DNA from: Atherinomorus stipes
Lineage: Eukaryota; Chordata; Actinopteri; Atheriniformes; Atherinidae
Assembly (NCBI GenBank): GCA_023101725.1
Contig: JALJCO010013717.1
Coordinates: 1 to 64,000 of the forward strand
Direction: 5' to 3'
Length of the DNA: 64,000 nt
Made by a program: the position numbers and the translations under genes. Positions 10,949 through 20,032 of the stretch are shown piece after piece; within the stretch, counting starts at the first letter, position 1, and each line of letters opens with the position of its first letter. The notes beneath the pieces are model-generated. The model ran no database searches, was not told the DNA's origin, and saw only the letters and a list, made by a program, of their open reading frames with translations.

Positions 10949-11772
10949 TCTGATGAAAACTGTTAAAGGCCAGACAACACTGAAAGAAGCCTTTGCACCT
11001 AAACTTTCAGTCAACAACCAGAGCCACGACCGTAACCAGAGACATCGGCATTTTCATTACAGCTGATATGAAGCCATTTTCTGTGGTAGGAAATCAGGGA
11101 TTTCGGCGACTCCTCCAGTACACCATCTCACAGTGGTCCCTAACCTCTGTAAAGAATCAAAAGCCAAAGTTATACAAGTCCTGAAAGATGCAGAAAGCAT
11201 TGCCACAACAGATGGCTGGACATCGAGAGGTACGTTAAGTTGCATCACAGAACCAACAATGACGGGGAAATGAAAAGTTTGTACTGCAGATTCGCCCACT
11301 TTGAGTCCCACACAGGGGCAAGCACCGGTGAGGTTCGACTGGGATCTGAAAAAACCAAACCACAGCATCACTACTATTATTTCTTTATTCTAGACACATT
11401 GGTCCATAAACAACAACAAAAACAATAAAAAAAAGAAAGAAGATCACAATGATCTCCGGAGGAACAAACACTTGTTGCAGGGCTTCGTAAAACAGGAGCA
11501 AAACCTCGTTTCGCTTCATGTTGGATCAGTTAAAGCCATTAAAATTCTTTTTTTTTTGTCCATTGATCGACACATGAATTGGTCTACAGTGGCCATTGCA
11601 CTGAAAATGCACGTGACATGGACGTGGCCGTGCATGAAGCAGGACAGGAGCTGCACGTCCACTGCTTTGCACAAACCATAAACCTTAAAACTTCAGCTGC
11701 CTCGCTGTTCCTGCGTCACTTGTTTGAGACGTGTGGCTGCTTTTTTCACCGGAGTTCAACAGCGACCGCAGT
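10949..11772 (+). pseudogene. hAT (ZBED-type) transposase, decayed and truncated
   Basis: hAT transposases catalyse cut-and-paste transposition with an RNase-H-like DDE fold. Recognisable pieces occur in the usual order but in different frames: GQTTLKEAFAP (about 10968), ITADMKPFSVVGNQGFRRLL (about 11056-11115), KVIQVLKDAESIATTDGWTS (about 11167-11226), FAHFESHTGA (about 11292), ENARDMDVAVHEAG followed by CFAQTINL (about 11600-11690), and FFHRSSTA (about 11750). Frame breaks, missing segments and A-rich insertions show it is dead. The zinc-finger N-terminus and C-terminal dimerisation domain are absent. A minisatellite (11771-12224) begins directly after FFHRSSTA and cuts off the rest. Confidence 0.8.
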
Positions 11773-12224
11773 GTCCTGCTGGGACTGGACGTGTCCCTGC
11801 GCCTGCTGGGACTGGACGTGTCCCTGCGCTGTGGAAAACCTCGTCCCTGGTACCAGTGTCTGAGGTGAGCAGTCCCGCTGGGACTGGACACTGGACGTGT
11901 CCCTGCGCCTGCTGGGACTGGACGTGTCCCTGCGCTGTGGAAAACCTCGTCCCTGGTACCAGTGTCCGAGGTGAGCAGTCCTGCTGGGACTGGACGTGTC
12001 CCTGCAGGTGTGGAAAACCTCGTCCCTGGTACCAGTGTCCGAGGTGAGCAGTCCTGCTGGGACTGGACACTGGACGTGTCCCTGCGCCTGCTGGGACTGG
12101 ACGTGTCCCTGTGCCTGCTGGGACTGGACACTGGACGTGTCCCTGCAGGTTTGGAAAACCTCACCCCTGGTACCAGTGTCCGAGGTGAGCAGTCCCGCTG
12201 GGACTGGACGTGTCCCTGCAGGTG
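11771..12224. repeat. compound minisatellite within hAT remnant
   Basis: Built from a 27-bp subunit (CTGGGACTGGACGTGTCCCT) that alternates with a longer block (TGGAAAACCTCGTCCCTGGT followed by ACCAGTGTC and GAGGTGAGCAGTCC). The higher-order period is about 90-130 bp. Several frames on both strands stay open, which is a property of the repeat rather than of a gene. It starts exactly where hAT homology stops. Confidence 0.93.
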
Positions 12225-12479
12225 GGGCAGGGTACAGAGGGCCCGGTCGGGCTTTGAACCCCAGACTCTTGGGTGAATGTCGTGCGCGCTGACCATAAAG
12301 CCAAAGGGACATCCCTGGGGAAGTAGCCAGGACGCACGATCAGTGGGACATAGTGACAGGACCACACTGTCACACAGGCCTGTTTATAACAGCTCAGTTT
12401 ACATGTGCACTTCTTGGTACCATTGTTGGTAATTTGATCTTTTTTATGTACGTATGTTTGCGGATGTATACGTGTCGCT
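12225..12479. other. intergenic, nothing firm
   Basis: Short non-repetitive stretch. A weak tRNA-like B box occurs on the minus strand near 12250-12262 (see rejected list). Confidence 0.4.
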
Positions 12480-12535
12480 ACTTGACACCTGAATTTCTCC
12501 TGTGGGAGATTAATAAAGTTTTTATCTATCAATCT
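12480..12535 (+). mobile_element. non-LTR retrotransposon 3' tail fragment
   Basis: CCTGAATTTCTCCTGTGGGA followed by ATTAATAAAGTTTTTATCTATC resembles the 3' ends of common fish LINEs, which finish with an AATAAAG motif and a short tandem tail. Only the terminus is seen, so this would be a strongly 5'-truncated insertion. Confidence 0.45.
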
Positions 12536-12536
12536 T

Positions 12537-12613
12537 TTGTTGAAGTACACTTCAACAAACGGCCGACACGACGCGGACACTTTAGTGGACAGTTCGTCCA
12601 CCAAAGTGTCCGC
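12537..12613. other. two adjacent palindromes
   Basis: TTTGTTGAAGT (12537-12547) and ACTTCAACAAA (12550-12560) are perfectly complementary around 2 nt. GCGGACACTTTAGTGGAC (12573-12590) and GTCCACCAAAGTGTCCGC (12596-12613) are complementary with one mismatch around 5 nt. They lie at the edge of repeat R3. The second copy of R3 ends at the sequence CGGACACTTTA, inside the second palindrome. Confidence 0.85.
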
Positions 12614-13128
12614 GTGGCAGCCGCAGATTCTCCTGCTGTACTTTGCAGCTGTATTTGGGTCATAAATCAGTATAAAATAATCACTTTTGGAAATTTCAGA
12701 ATAGTTCTGGATCGGGGACGTGTTCCATTGTGATGGATGTAATAATGAATTGGTACACTCCTGTTGGAATAGTTCTTCTTATTACAATCTAAACAGTAAA
12801 CAGCTGTAACAGCTGTGGGACTTTTTAAACATGGCGGGCAGAAAAAGCGGAGATCACGCAAGGGGCGGAGCTTACCAGTTCTACCAATCACCAAACATCT
12901 ACATATTCAGTTCCTATGGAACCCTGAAAAGATCCTGCCTCGGAGTAGGAGCTAAAAACGTTCTAGGAACTGAGGTCCGAGGTTCCTGGTTCCTATATGT
13001 CCGAATGCACTGGCTCCTGAAAAGGTTCTAGGAACTGAGGTCCGAGGTTCCTGGTTCCTCTGTGTCCGAATGTGCTGGTTCCTGAAAAGGTTCTAGGAAC
13101 TCCAGAAAGTTCCTGCAGTCCGAAAACA
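12614..13128 (+). mobile_element. interspersed element R3, copy 1 (non-autonomous, class uncertain)
   Basis: About 500 bp that matches the reverse complement of 39946-40425 almost throughout. Shared landmarks include GCAGCCGCAGATTCTCCTGC, GGGACGTGTTCCATT, AATGAATTGGTACACTCCTG, a Kozak-like AACATGGCGGGC, and near the end many GGTTCCTGGTTCCT and TCCTAGAACC-type motifs. The far end reads CTGCAGTCCGAAAACACC. A minus-strand frame of about 70 codons is open in both copies (12667-12894 and 40135-40353), but near identity of the DNA explains this. No transposase was seen. Confidence 0.8.
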
Positions 13129-13926
13129 CCCTCAGGTTTGTTCCCTGATAAGAGAGAATCTCGTAGGAAGTTCCTCTTTGTGCAATCCTCGTCACCGATA
13201 GGTAGGCGTCTGCATTGACACCTGTTGCAGAATAGATGGACACGCTTGAATATTTCTGCCTAGTGTCTCTCACTGGGACACCCTACCTTGACAATGTATT
13301 GACCGGAGCAGTCTGGTTCTAATAATACAGACCCATAAACTGCTCCATGTGTACATCTCCTCTTTGAATGGAGTCACCACTGTGGACGACGGCTCGGAAA
13401 TTTACGATAGATGTGGAAAAATGCGAAAACCTCCGGAATGCTCAAAGAGTCAGATCTGAACATGAAAACAATCTGAATCATGCTGCTAAAAAAATGCATT
13501 GAGTTGAGTTCAGTCCGTCCTGCAGGCATGTGGATCCCCGGGCCGGGTCGATGGTCTCGGCTGGGTCGGGGCTGATTCACACTGACGGCAGCAGGACAGG
13601 CTGCTTCCCCTGATATTTGCTGCAATCGTCTCCACAATGCCCACGCTGACAGCTGCAGCTGTGGCCTTCCTTCTCTCCTCCCGGCTCGGACTTTAATAAC
13701 ACTTGACATGCCTGCACACCATGAGCAGCACAGCACGGCTGAACGCGAGGAGACCCGCTCTGAGGTCGCTCTGCTGCCAAATGCCAAGTATTGCTATTTA
13801 ACTTAACAAAACAGGAGCTCCGTTTCTTTGCTTTTGGCCTTTAAAATCTTTGTTTTATTTTTAAATTTCGCTTCACAGCAAATGAAGAGTTAAATTCAAC
13901 ATTCGCCCGTAGTTTATGTGGGAGCC
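13129..13926. other. intergenic, no gene recognised
   Basis: Two overlapping reverse frames (13374-13787 and 13577-13780) lie here. Neither shows a known domain. The shorter contains a cysteine-rich segment (CSCQRGHCGDDC), which could be part of an unrecognised exon, but there is no support beyond an open frame. Confidence 0.4.
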
Positions 13927-14695
13927 TGTCATGGAGCAGCACTCAGTGTTACTGTGAGGAGCACAAACCCCCCACAAGCCCCCCCTGCACACATCTACGC
14001 ACATACATGCACCAGCGCTGGCACACATGTCACATCCTTTTCCTTTCAGCTCTGTTAATGTTTCCTCACCTCTTTTACTCCACATATTTGCCTCATCCAT
14101 GTCCGTTTGAGCCCAGCACACCTGGTCGGCTCTCACCTGGGCTTTGCATACATGATTGTCACTCACGAGGTGTTGCAGGGTGTGGCATACCAGCCACATC
14201 CTGCAATGGGGGACAAAGCTGGGCAGAAAGGAACCATCTTCCTTAAATAGGAAGTGTTTGACTTGATCATGTGACCTGGGCTGCAGGTGTTTTGGAAATT
14301 TGTGTTGATTATGGTCAATGAAGAGCTATTTCATAGAAATCTTCCATTAGATGGTGTTAATCATGCAAACAATATGTTTAGGTTCATAGCAGATGTACAG
14401 AATTGTGGTCTTTACTGTTTATTTTCCCTTCCTTGCTTGATTTTGGAGGGTTTTTGCCTGTTTTTGTGTCACTGTGATTGAGCTTAGAGGGAGGGGCCTA
14501 GAGTATAACAGCGGTGATTCTCTTATTGTGGGAGGGAGATGTTTGGGGATGACACAGGGGGTTGCATCCAGCTGCTGCCGATGTAACTGCTGATGATCCT
14601 GACCATGCTGCACAGACGGTGAATAAAGTCACAAGCATTTTAATCTTTGGCTTGCTGACGACTTCTTCGGGTGTCTGGGAAGGAATCCTGTGACA
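13927..14695 (+). mobile_element. candidate solo LTR, 769 bp
   Basis: The interval begins TGTCA and ends TGACA, which are inverse complements and fit the TG...CA rule for LTRs. It is flanked on both sides by the same 5 bp, GAGCC (13922-13926 and 14696-14700), a typical LTR-retroelement target duplication. AATAAA lies at 14622-14627, about 70 bp from the right end, as expected for an LTR polyadenylation signal. No internal retroviral or Ty3 coding sequence is adjacent, so this would be a solo LTR left by recombination. The family was not identified. A chance 5-bp flank match is possible. Confidence 0.6.
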
Positions 14696-14970
14696 GAGCC
14701 TCTGGAAAGTGCTAGAATAACACTTATCAGAGTCTTAAAATGACTCACACTGTCACACTAGCTGGTTTCCATGACACTTTAGAAAAATAAAAGCGATATT
14801 TCTTAAATTTCTAAAGTACAATTGTGATATGCAGGTGTTTCCATTTAATGGTATGAGCCGTAATTCTGGTAAAATCCCGTCCTGTGAGGCTCCACGTTGA
14901 GGAGGATGGAGATACAAACATATTTCAGAGCTGCTGCTCATCAGCCGATGATGATTCAGAGGTAAAGTCC

Positions 14971-15649
14971 CTTTATTATGCATGTTGACACTGTGACACT
15001 GCTTCCCATTGCGATGACTAGGTTGTACCTCTTCTCTGCTTCCCATTGCGATGACTAGGTTGTACCTCTTCTCTACTTCCCATTGCGATGACTAGGTTGT
15101 ACCTCTTCTCTACTTCCCATTGCGCTGACTAGGTTGTACCTCTTCTCTACTTCCCATTGCGATGACTAGGTTGTACCTCTTCTCTGCTTCCCATTGCGAT
15201 GACTAGGTTGTACCTCTTCTCTGCGTAGTTCTGCGTGTGTTTGTATGATCTGAGGATATTTAAGCCACCTGCAGGTCCTCCTGTAGGGGATTGCTTGTTT
15301 TGTTTTCCAACAGAGACCTTGGTTGTTTAGGGATCGCGGTACAGATGTACCAGTGAACTGTGTAAGTGGATTCATGTTTTCTCTCCTCTCTCTCTTCCTC
15401 TTCCTTACTCCTCTCTCTCTGTTTCACTTTCTATCATTACCTCTGTTAACTTTCATTTTTCCTTTGTCAGGCCCAGCAGTATGAAATGGAATGGTGTAAT
15501 AGACAAATGTTTAAATAAAGAAATAAAATGAATAAACATGATATCAAGTGGAGCCTTATATTCATAAAGCTCCGCTTGATAAAGCAAAACTGTTCAACAG
15601 AATAAAGCAATCAGATTTCCATTCTGCTTGCTTCGATGCTGGACAGGAC

Positions 15650-15683
<34 letters not shown>
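14971..15683 (+). mobile_element. polyA retroposon inserted in element R5 copy A
   Basis: A 12-bp duplication GAGGTAAAGTCC occurs at 14959-14970 and 15684-15695, directly flanking a 713-bp insert that ends in 30 A (15654-15683). This is the signature of target-primed reverse transcription by a LINE-type machinery. AATAAA motifs occur at about 15517-15534 and 15600-15606. The left part is a 37-bp tandem array (15003-15224), and a pyrimidine-rich stretch lies at about 15375-15445. The source RNA was not recognised; it could be a processed noncoding or mRNA copy, or a truncated LINE. Confidence 0.85.
15003..15224. repeat. 37-bp tandem repeat, 6 copies
   Basis: Units start at 15003, 15040, 15077, 15114, 15151 and 15188 with TTCCCATTGCGATGACTAGG. 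Differences are one A to C change (GCGCTGACT) and TGC versus TAC at unit ends. The array lies wholly inside the polyA retroposon. Confidence 0.97.
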
Positions 15684-15687
<4 letters not shown>

Positions 15688-16067
15688 TAAAGTCCGTATG
15701 TACGGAGCCTCTGATCACATCAGCAGGAAAAACACTCGTGGTAACATCCAGGACAGACGCCTGAAACGTAACACGAATGAAAAACCCGTCAGGATGAACA
15801 TCTGGGGTGTGGATGTCATTTCTGGATCTTTATTCCACGTTTATCGGCACCAGTTCCTGACTGATGTGGTGATGCAGCTGCAGATACGAAGGCGCAGTCA
15901 TACCATGTTATCCTGGGTCACGTTTTTAAAATCCTGGTGACGTATAATTAACGTGTGGGGACCAGATAACCGAGTCGTGGGTTTCCAAAGCTTTGTGCAA
16001 TAATTTGTGTGGTCCCCGCACGTAATTTTGCACAACTTCGTGCCAGGAACATGTAAATATGTGTTGG

Positions 16068-16446
16068 GACTAAGCATGTACCGGTATGAAATTCTGACGG
16101 CATGATAACCTCGAGCTAAAATATCACGGTTTCACGGTATTCCATGGTATCATGACTACGCCCTTGAATATTGTTTTTAAGTGTCTGGGTGAATAAAAAC
16201 AACTTATTTTGGTTGAACAGCGCCCTTTATTGGAACGTCTGTACTTCTTCCTTTGATGTTTAATGGCGCTGGCATTGGCAAGCGACGTGAATTTACTGCC
16301 ACCAACTGGGCGTGTGCGCCAGGTCAGGCGGCGTACACCTGACCTGCACTCTGTCCCTGTGTTTTATAAATGGAGTAGTTTTCATACCGCTACGTTTTTA
16401 TGCCGTGGTATACCTATAAATCGGAAACCGGCACATCCCTCGTTGG
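16068..16446. mobile_element. MITE-like element, ACCGGTATGAAA type
   Basis: The left end has CATGTACCGGTATGAAATTC and a CACGGTTTCACGGTAT block. The right end has TTTTTATGCCGTGGTATACC and GGAAACCGGCACATCCCTCG. The ends are roughly inverse complements around ATGTACCGGT and ATGTGCCGGT. This pattern is common among dispersed fish elements. No coding region was seen, and target duplications were not resolved. Confidence 0.55.
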
Positions 16447-17297
16447 GACCTTATTCGAATCCTTGAATATTTCCCATATTTCTGTGAGATCGGTGTAGTT
16501 GGACCTGAGGGATGTTCTTTTGAATATTTCCCATCATGCTTTGTTGCTCCCCCTGTTCCATCTTGCACTGCGAGTTAAGTGTATATGATACCTTTGTTTT
16601 CCCAGCGTGTAACTGTTAAAGTGATGTCTTTATGTTAAAAACATGTTTCTGACATATAATCTAAGAAAGAAAATGGACAATGTTCAGTGTTATATACCAT
16701 TTTATACAACCCTGTCCAGCAGTTAAATCCCAGTGCTTCATACCGAGCACCATTTTCCCGAATCTTGCCGTTATGATGTGTTCATGTACATTTTCATGTA
16801 CATTTTGTTTGCATGAATTTGGTAGCCCATCATTGGCAGTGGATAGTAATGGGGACGAGGTTTCCACTATCTGTCAAGGTTTTATCATACCTCCATGCAC
16901 ACCTCATACTTTAAAGCAGCTGTATCAGCTTTTCAAACGTTCCAAAAGTCAAATCCAGGCATTTATCAGCTAAACATGTTCCATCGTTACCATAGAAACT
17001 AATCTGGTGTAAATATTTGTTTTTTTATGCGTCTAATTTCCAACACGGAAGTAAGATGTCTGACTGTCCTGATCCACGGAGCTCTCCACCAATTACAACA
17101 TGTTTTACATCCATTTCATGACTTCGCCCCGGAAGAGACACAGATTCTGACGGTAACAGAATTGTTCTTAACACCGGCAGCTCACATGGATGTTATCTGT
17201 AAACATTGATGGATAATCGGACTCCGATCGACAGGATGAAACGGAGCAGCCTGTTATGGAGCTGTATGCTCCCCCCAGATCTGATATGGAGTTAAAG
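16447..17297. other. intergenic, nothing recognised
   Basis: No domain or array. A small direct duplication CATGTACATTTT occurs twice at about 16784-16806. Confidence 0.5.
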
Positions 17298-17402
17298 TAC
17301 ACAGAAGTACCACAGAAATACACGCAGTACCACAGAAGTACCACAGAAGTACACGCAGTACCACAGAAGTACCACAGAGGTACCACAGAAGTACCACAGA
17401 GA
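17298..17402. repeat. short minisatellite, AAGTACCACAG type
   Basis: About 100 bp of 11-bp units (AAGTACCACAG) with variants containing ACACGCAGTACC. Confidence 0.9.
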
Positions 17403-18120
17403 CCCTGACACGTAAGTACATTAGCAAACAAATCATAGGCTAACAGTTAGCATTGTTGTCTGTCCATGAGGCGTTTTTATAGCAGGAACTGCGTCAGGTT
17501 TCAGAAGTAATCCCCGAGAAAAAAACACTTTACTGCCCGACATTCATGAAGTTGTCAGGAGTGAAGTTCTCACACAAAGATGAGGTTTTTTCTGCTCCTG
17601 AAGTTATAATCCAACCACTTCTGGAAGTCGGTTCGTCCAGTACAACAAATAAACTCCCACGCTGAACGTAAACACATTTTTCCCAGCATGCCGTCCTCTG
17701 GAGCTAAAAACCTCTTTCCTCCTGAATGTGGATGAAACGTCTGTTAGCTGATGGCTGTTTGTCTCTGAGGAAATCTTCCTGCAGCTGTTAGTTTCTTCCT
17801 CAGAGAGTGTGTATAGGTTCGGATTCTCTAAGAGTTTCTGTTCCACAAAGAGGGCGTCTGGCTACGATGCTGCACGTGTTTGTGCTTCCTGATTGGTGCA
17901 CCTGGTTGCGTATACCGGTGTCAGTCAGTTATGGTAAGAAGCTACAGCTGAATATTCATATACTCACATATGCACAGATGAAGAAAAAAAACGACTTAAA
18001 TTAAGTTTTTATGAGGAAATAACAGTAACATGCTGAAAAGCTCTGAAAGTCCATTTTTCATGATACGGCTCCTTTAACATGAGCACGTCAGGACATCCAC
18101 CAATCATTTAGATTGGTGGA
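17403..18120. other. intergenic; hairpin at LINE 5' edge
   Basis: No gene recognised. A perfect inverted repeat TCCACCAATC (18096-18105) and GATTGGTGGA (18111-18120), with a 5-nt loop, abuts the 5' limit of the LINE. Confidence 0.5.
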
Positions 18121-18125
18121 TTGAT

Positions 18126-19121
18126 AGATTTCAAGTTTGTAAATGTCAACAACGAGTCTTCATCACACACCAGAGTAACTCATGGAGTTCCCCAGGGTTC
18201 TGTGCTCGGACCAATTCTCTTCACATAATACACGCTTCCTTTGGGTAATATCATCAGACAACATGGCATAAATGTTCATTGTTATGCAGACGACACTCAG
18301 ATATACTTATCTATGAAGCCTGATGAAACCAATCAGTTTGTTAGATTACAAAGATGTCTTAGTGACATAAAGACCTGGATGACCCTGAACTTTCTGCTTC
18401 TAAATTCAGACCAGACCGAGGTTCTAGTCTTTGGACCTGAAAAACTCAGGACTAAATTATCTAGCTTTATAGTTGATCTGGATGCATTAATTTGGCTTCC
18501 AGCACCACAGTGAAGAATCTTGGAGTCATTTTTGACCAGGATTTGTCTTTTAACTCCCATATAAAACAGGTTTCTAGAACCGCCTTCTTTCACCTACGTA
18601 ATATTGCTAAAATTAGGAACATCTTATCTCAGGACGATGCAGAAAAACTAGTCCATGCTTTTGTTACTTCCAGATTGGATTATTGTAATTCCTTATTATT
18701 GGGCTGCCCCAAATATGCCTGAAAAGTCTCCAGCTGATCCAGAATGCTGCAGCGAGGGTTCTGACTAGAACCAGCAGGAGAGATCATATTTCTCCAGTTC
18801 TAGCTTCTCTTCATTGGCTCCCTGTTAAATCCAGGATAGAATTTAAAATTCTTCTTCTCACATATAAAGCTCTTCATGACCAAGCTCCATTATATATTAG
18901 AGATCTCATAGTTCCACATATTCCAAGCAGAGCACTTCGCTCTCAGACTGCAGGTCTGCTGGTGGTTCCAAGGGTCTCTAAGAGTAGAATGGGAGGCAGA
19001 GCGTTTGGCTATCAAGCCCCCTATTATGGAATCAGTTACCAGTTCAGGTTGGGGGGCAGACACCCTCTCTACCTTTAAGATCAGGATTAAAACCTTCCTT
19101 TTTGATAAGTCTGATAGTTAG
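18126..19121 (+). pseudogene. LINE reverse transcriptase, partial and inactivated
   Basis: The product of an intact copy would prime reverse transcription of LINE RNA at a nicked target. The visible part starts at the HGVPQGSVLGP motif (about 18180) and includes the catalytic CYADDTQIYLS (about 18280). It continues through VKNLGVIFDQDLSFNSHIKQ, SRLDYCNSLLLGCPK, NAAARVLTR, LASLHWLPVK and FKILLLTYKALHDQAPLYI to the C-terminal FLFDKSDS and a stop at 19119-19121. The first catalytic aspartate region, the N-terminal half and the endonuclease are missing. An in-frame stop follows GPILFT, and frame changes occur near 18480 and 18720. Motif choice points to the L2/CR1 group rather than RTE or L1. Confidence 0.88.
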
Positions 19122-19176
19122 GGATGGTTAGCATCCCTTAGTTAAGCTGCTATAGGTTTAGACTGCTGCGGGACGT

Positions 19177-19826
19177 CCATGATGCACTGGGCTCTTCCTC
19201 TCCCATGATGCACTGGGCTCTTCTTCTCCCATGATGCACTGGGCTCTTTCTCTCCCATGATGCACTGGGCTCTTCCTTTCCCATGATGCACCGGGCTCTT
19301 CCTCTCCCATGATGCACTGGGCTCCTCCTTTCCCATGATGCACTGGGCTCTTCCTCTCCCATGATGCACTGGGCTCCTCCTTTCCCATGATGCACTGGGC
19401 TCTTCCTCTCCCATGATGCACTGGGCTGTTCCTCTCCCATGATGCACTGGGCTGTTCCTCTCCCATGATGCACTGGGCTGTTCCTCTCCCATGATGCACT
19501 GGGCTCTTCCTCTCCCATGATGCACTGGGCTCCTCCTTTCCCATGATGCACTGGGCTCTTCCTCTCCCATGATGCACTGGGCTCTTCCTCTCCCATGATG
19601 CACTGGGCTCCTCCTTTCCCATGATGCACTGGGCTGTTCCTCTCCCATGATGCACTGGGCTCTTCCTCTCCCATGATGCACTGGGCTGTTCCTCTCCCAT
19701 GATGCACTGGGCTCTTCCTCTCCCATGATGCACTGGGCTCCTCCTTTCCCATGATGCACTGGGCTCTTCCTCTCCCATGATGCACTGGGCTCCTCCTTTC
19801 CCATGATGCACTGGGCTCTTCCTTTC
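19177..19826. repeat. 26-bp minisatellite in LINE 3' region, about 25 copies
   Basis: Units of 26 bp with core CCCATGATGCACTGGGCTC followed by TTCCTCT, CCTCCTTT or GTTCCTCT. The first unit joins directly to LINE sequence (GGACGTCCATGATGCACTGG), so the seed unit looks native to the LINE tail. Because 26 is not divisible by three, all three reverse frames read through and give false proteins of 211-229 residues. Confidence 0.97.
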
Positions 19827-20032
19827 CTTGTGACAGTATTGCATCATAACTGTGTTCTCCTCTCAGCAGATCTGGCTGGATAACGTTGCTCTCTCTCTCT
19901 CCTCCACCAGCCGGTCGAGGCAGATGGCCGCCCTACCTGAGCCGGGTTCTGCCGGAGGTTTTTCCTCCCTGTTAAAAGGGTGTTTTCCTTCCCACTGTCG
20001 CCCCCCTCCGTGCTTGCTCATGATGGGGGATT
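19827..20032 (+). other. LINE 3' untranslated segment between two arrays
   Basis: Single-copy stretch with GATCTGGCTGGATAACGTTG, TCTGCCGGAGG and AAAAGGGTGTTTTCCTTCCC, all characteristic of the 3' region of this LINE group. It links the 26-bp and 41-bp arrays to one parent element. Confidence 0.85.

Larger units (their letters stand above)
14750..15985 (-). mobile_element. interspersed element R5, copy A (unexpanded, interrupted)
   Basis: On the minus strand this matches 26555-28834. Both copies share a GACTCGGTTATC region, an ACGTTTCAG...CATCTGTCCTGGA block, CTGATGTGATCAGAGGCTCC, TGAATCATCATC, GATGAGCAGCAGCTCTGAAA, GGGACGGGATTTTA and the end motif AAGTGTCATGGAAAC...GCTAGTG. Copy A holds only about one unit of the 54-bp repeat that is expanded to about 39 units in copy B. 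It is interrupted by a polyA retroposon (14971-15683). Class uncertain. The terminal GCTGCGTTTCCAT-like motif resembles ends of fish DNA transposons. Confidence 0.75.

Noticed and set aside
12235..12300. Possible tRNA on the minus strand
   Set aside because: A B-box-like GGTTCAAAGCCC is present, but acceptor arms do not pair and the A box is poor. It may be a decayed SINE, not strong enough to list.
11685..12365. 226-codon minus frame and overlapping frames
   Set aside because: They translate the compound minisatellite at 11771-12224 and its flanks; composition is low-complexity and frames overlap on both strands.
19142..19847. Three overlapping 211-229-codon minus-strand frames
   Set aside because: Artefacts of the 26-bp array in three registers.
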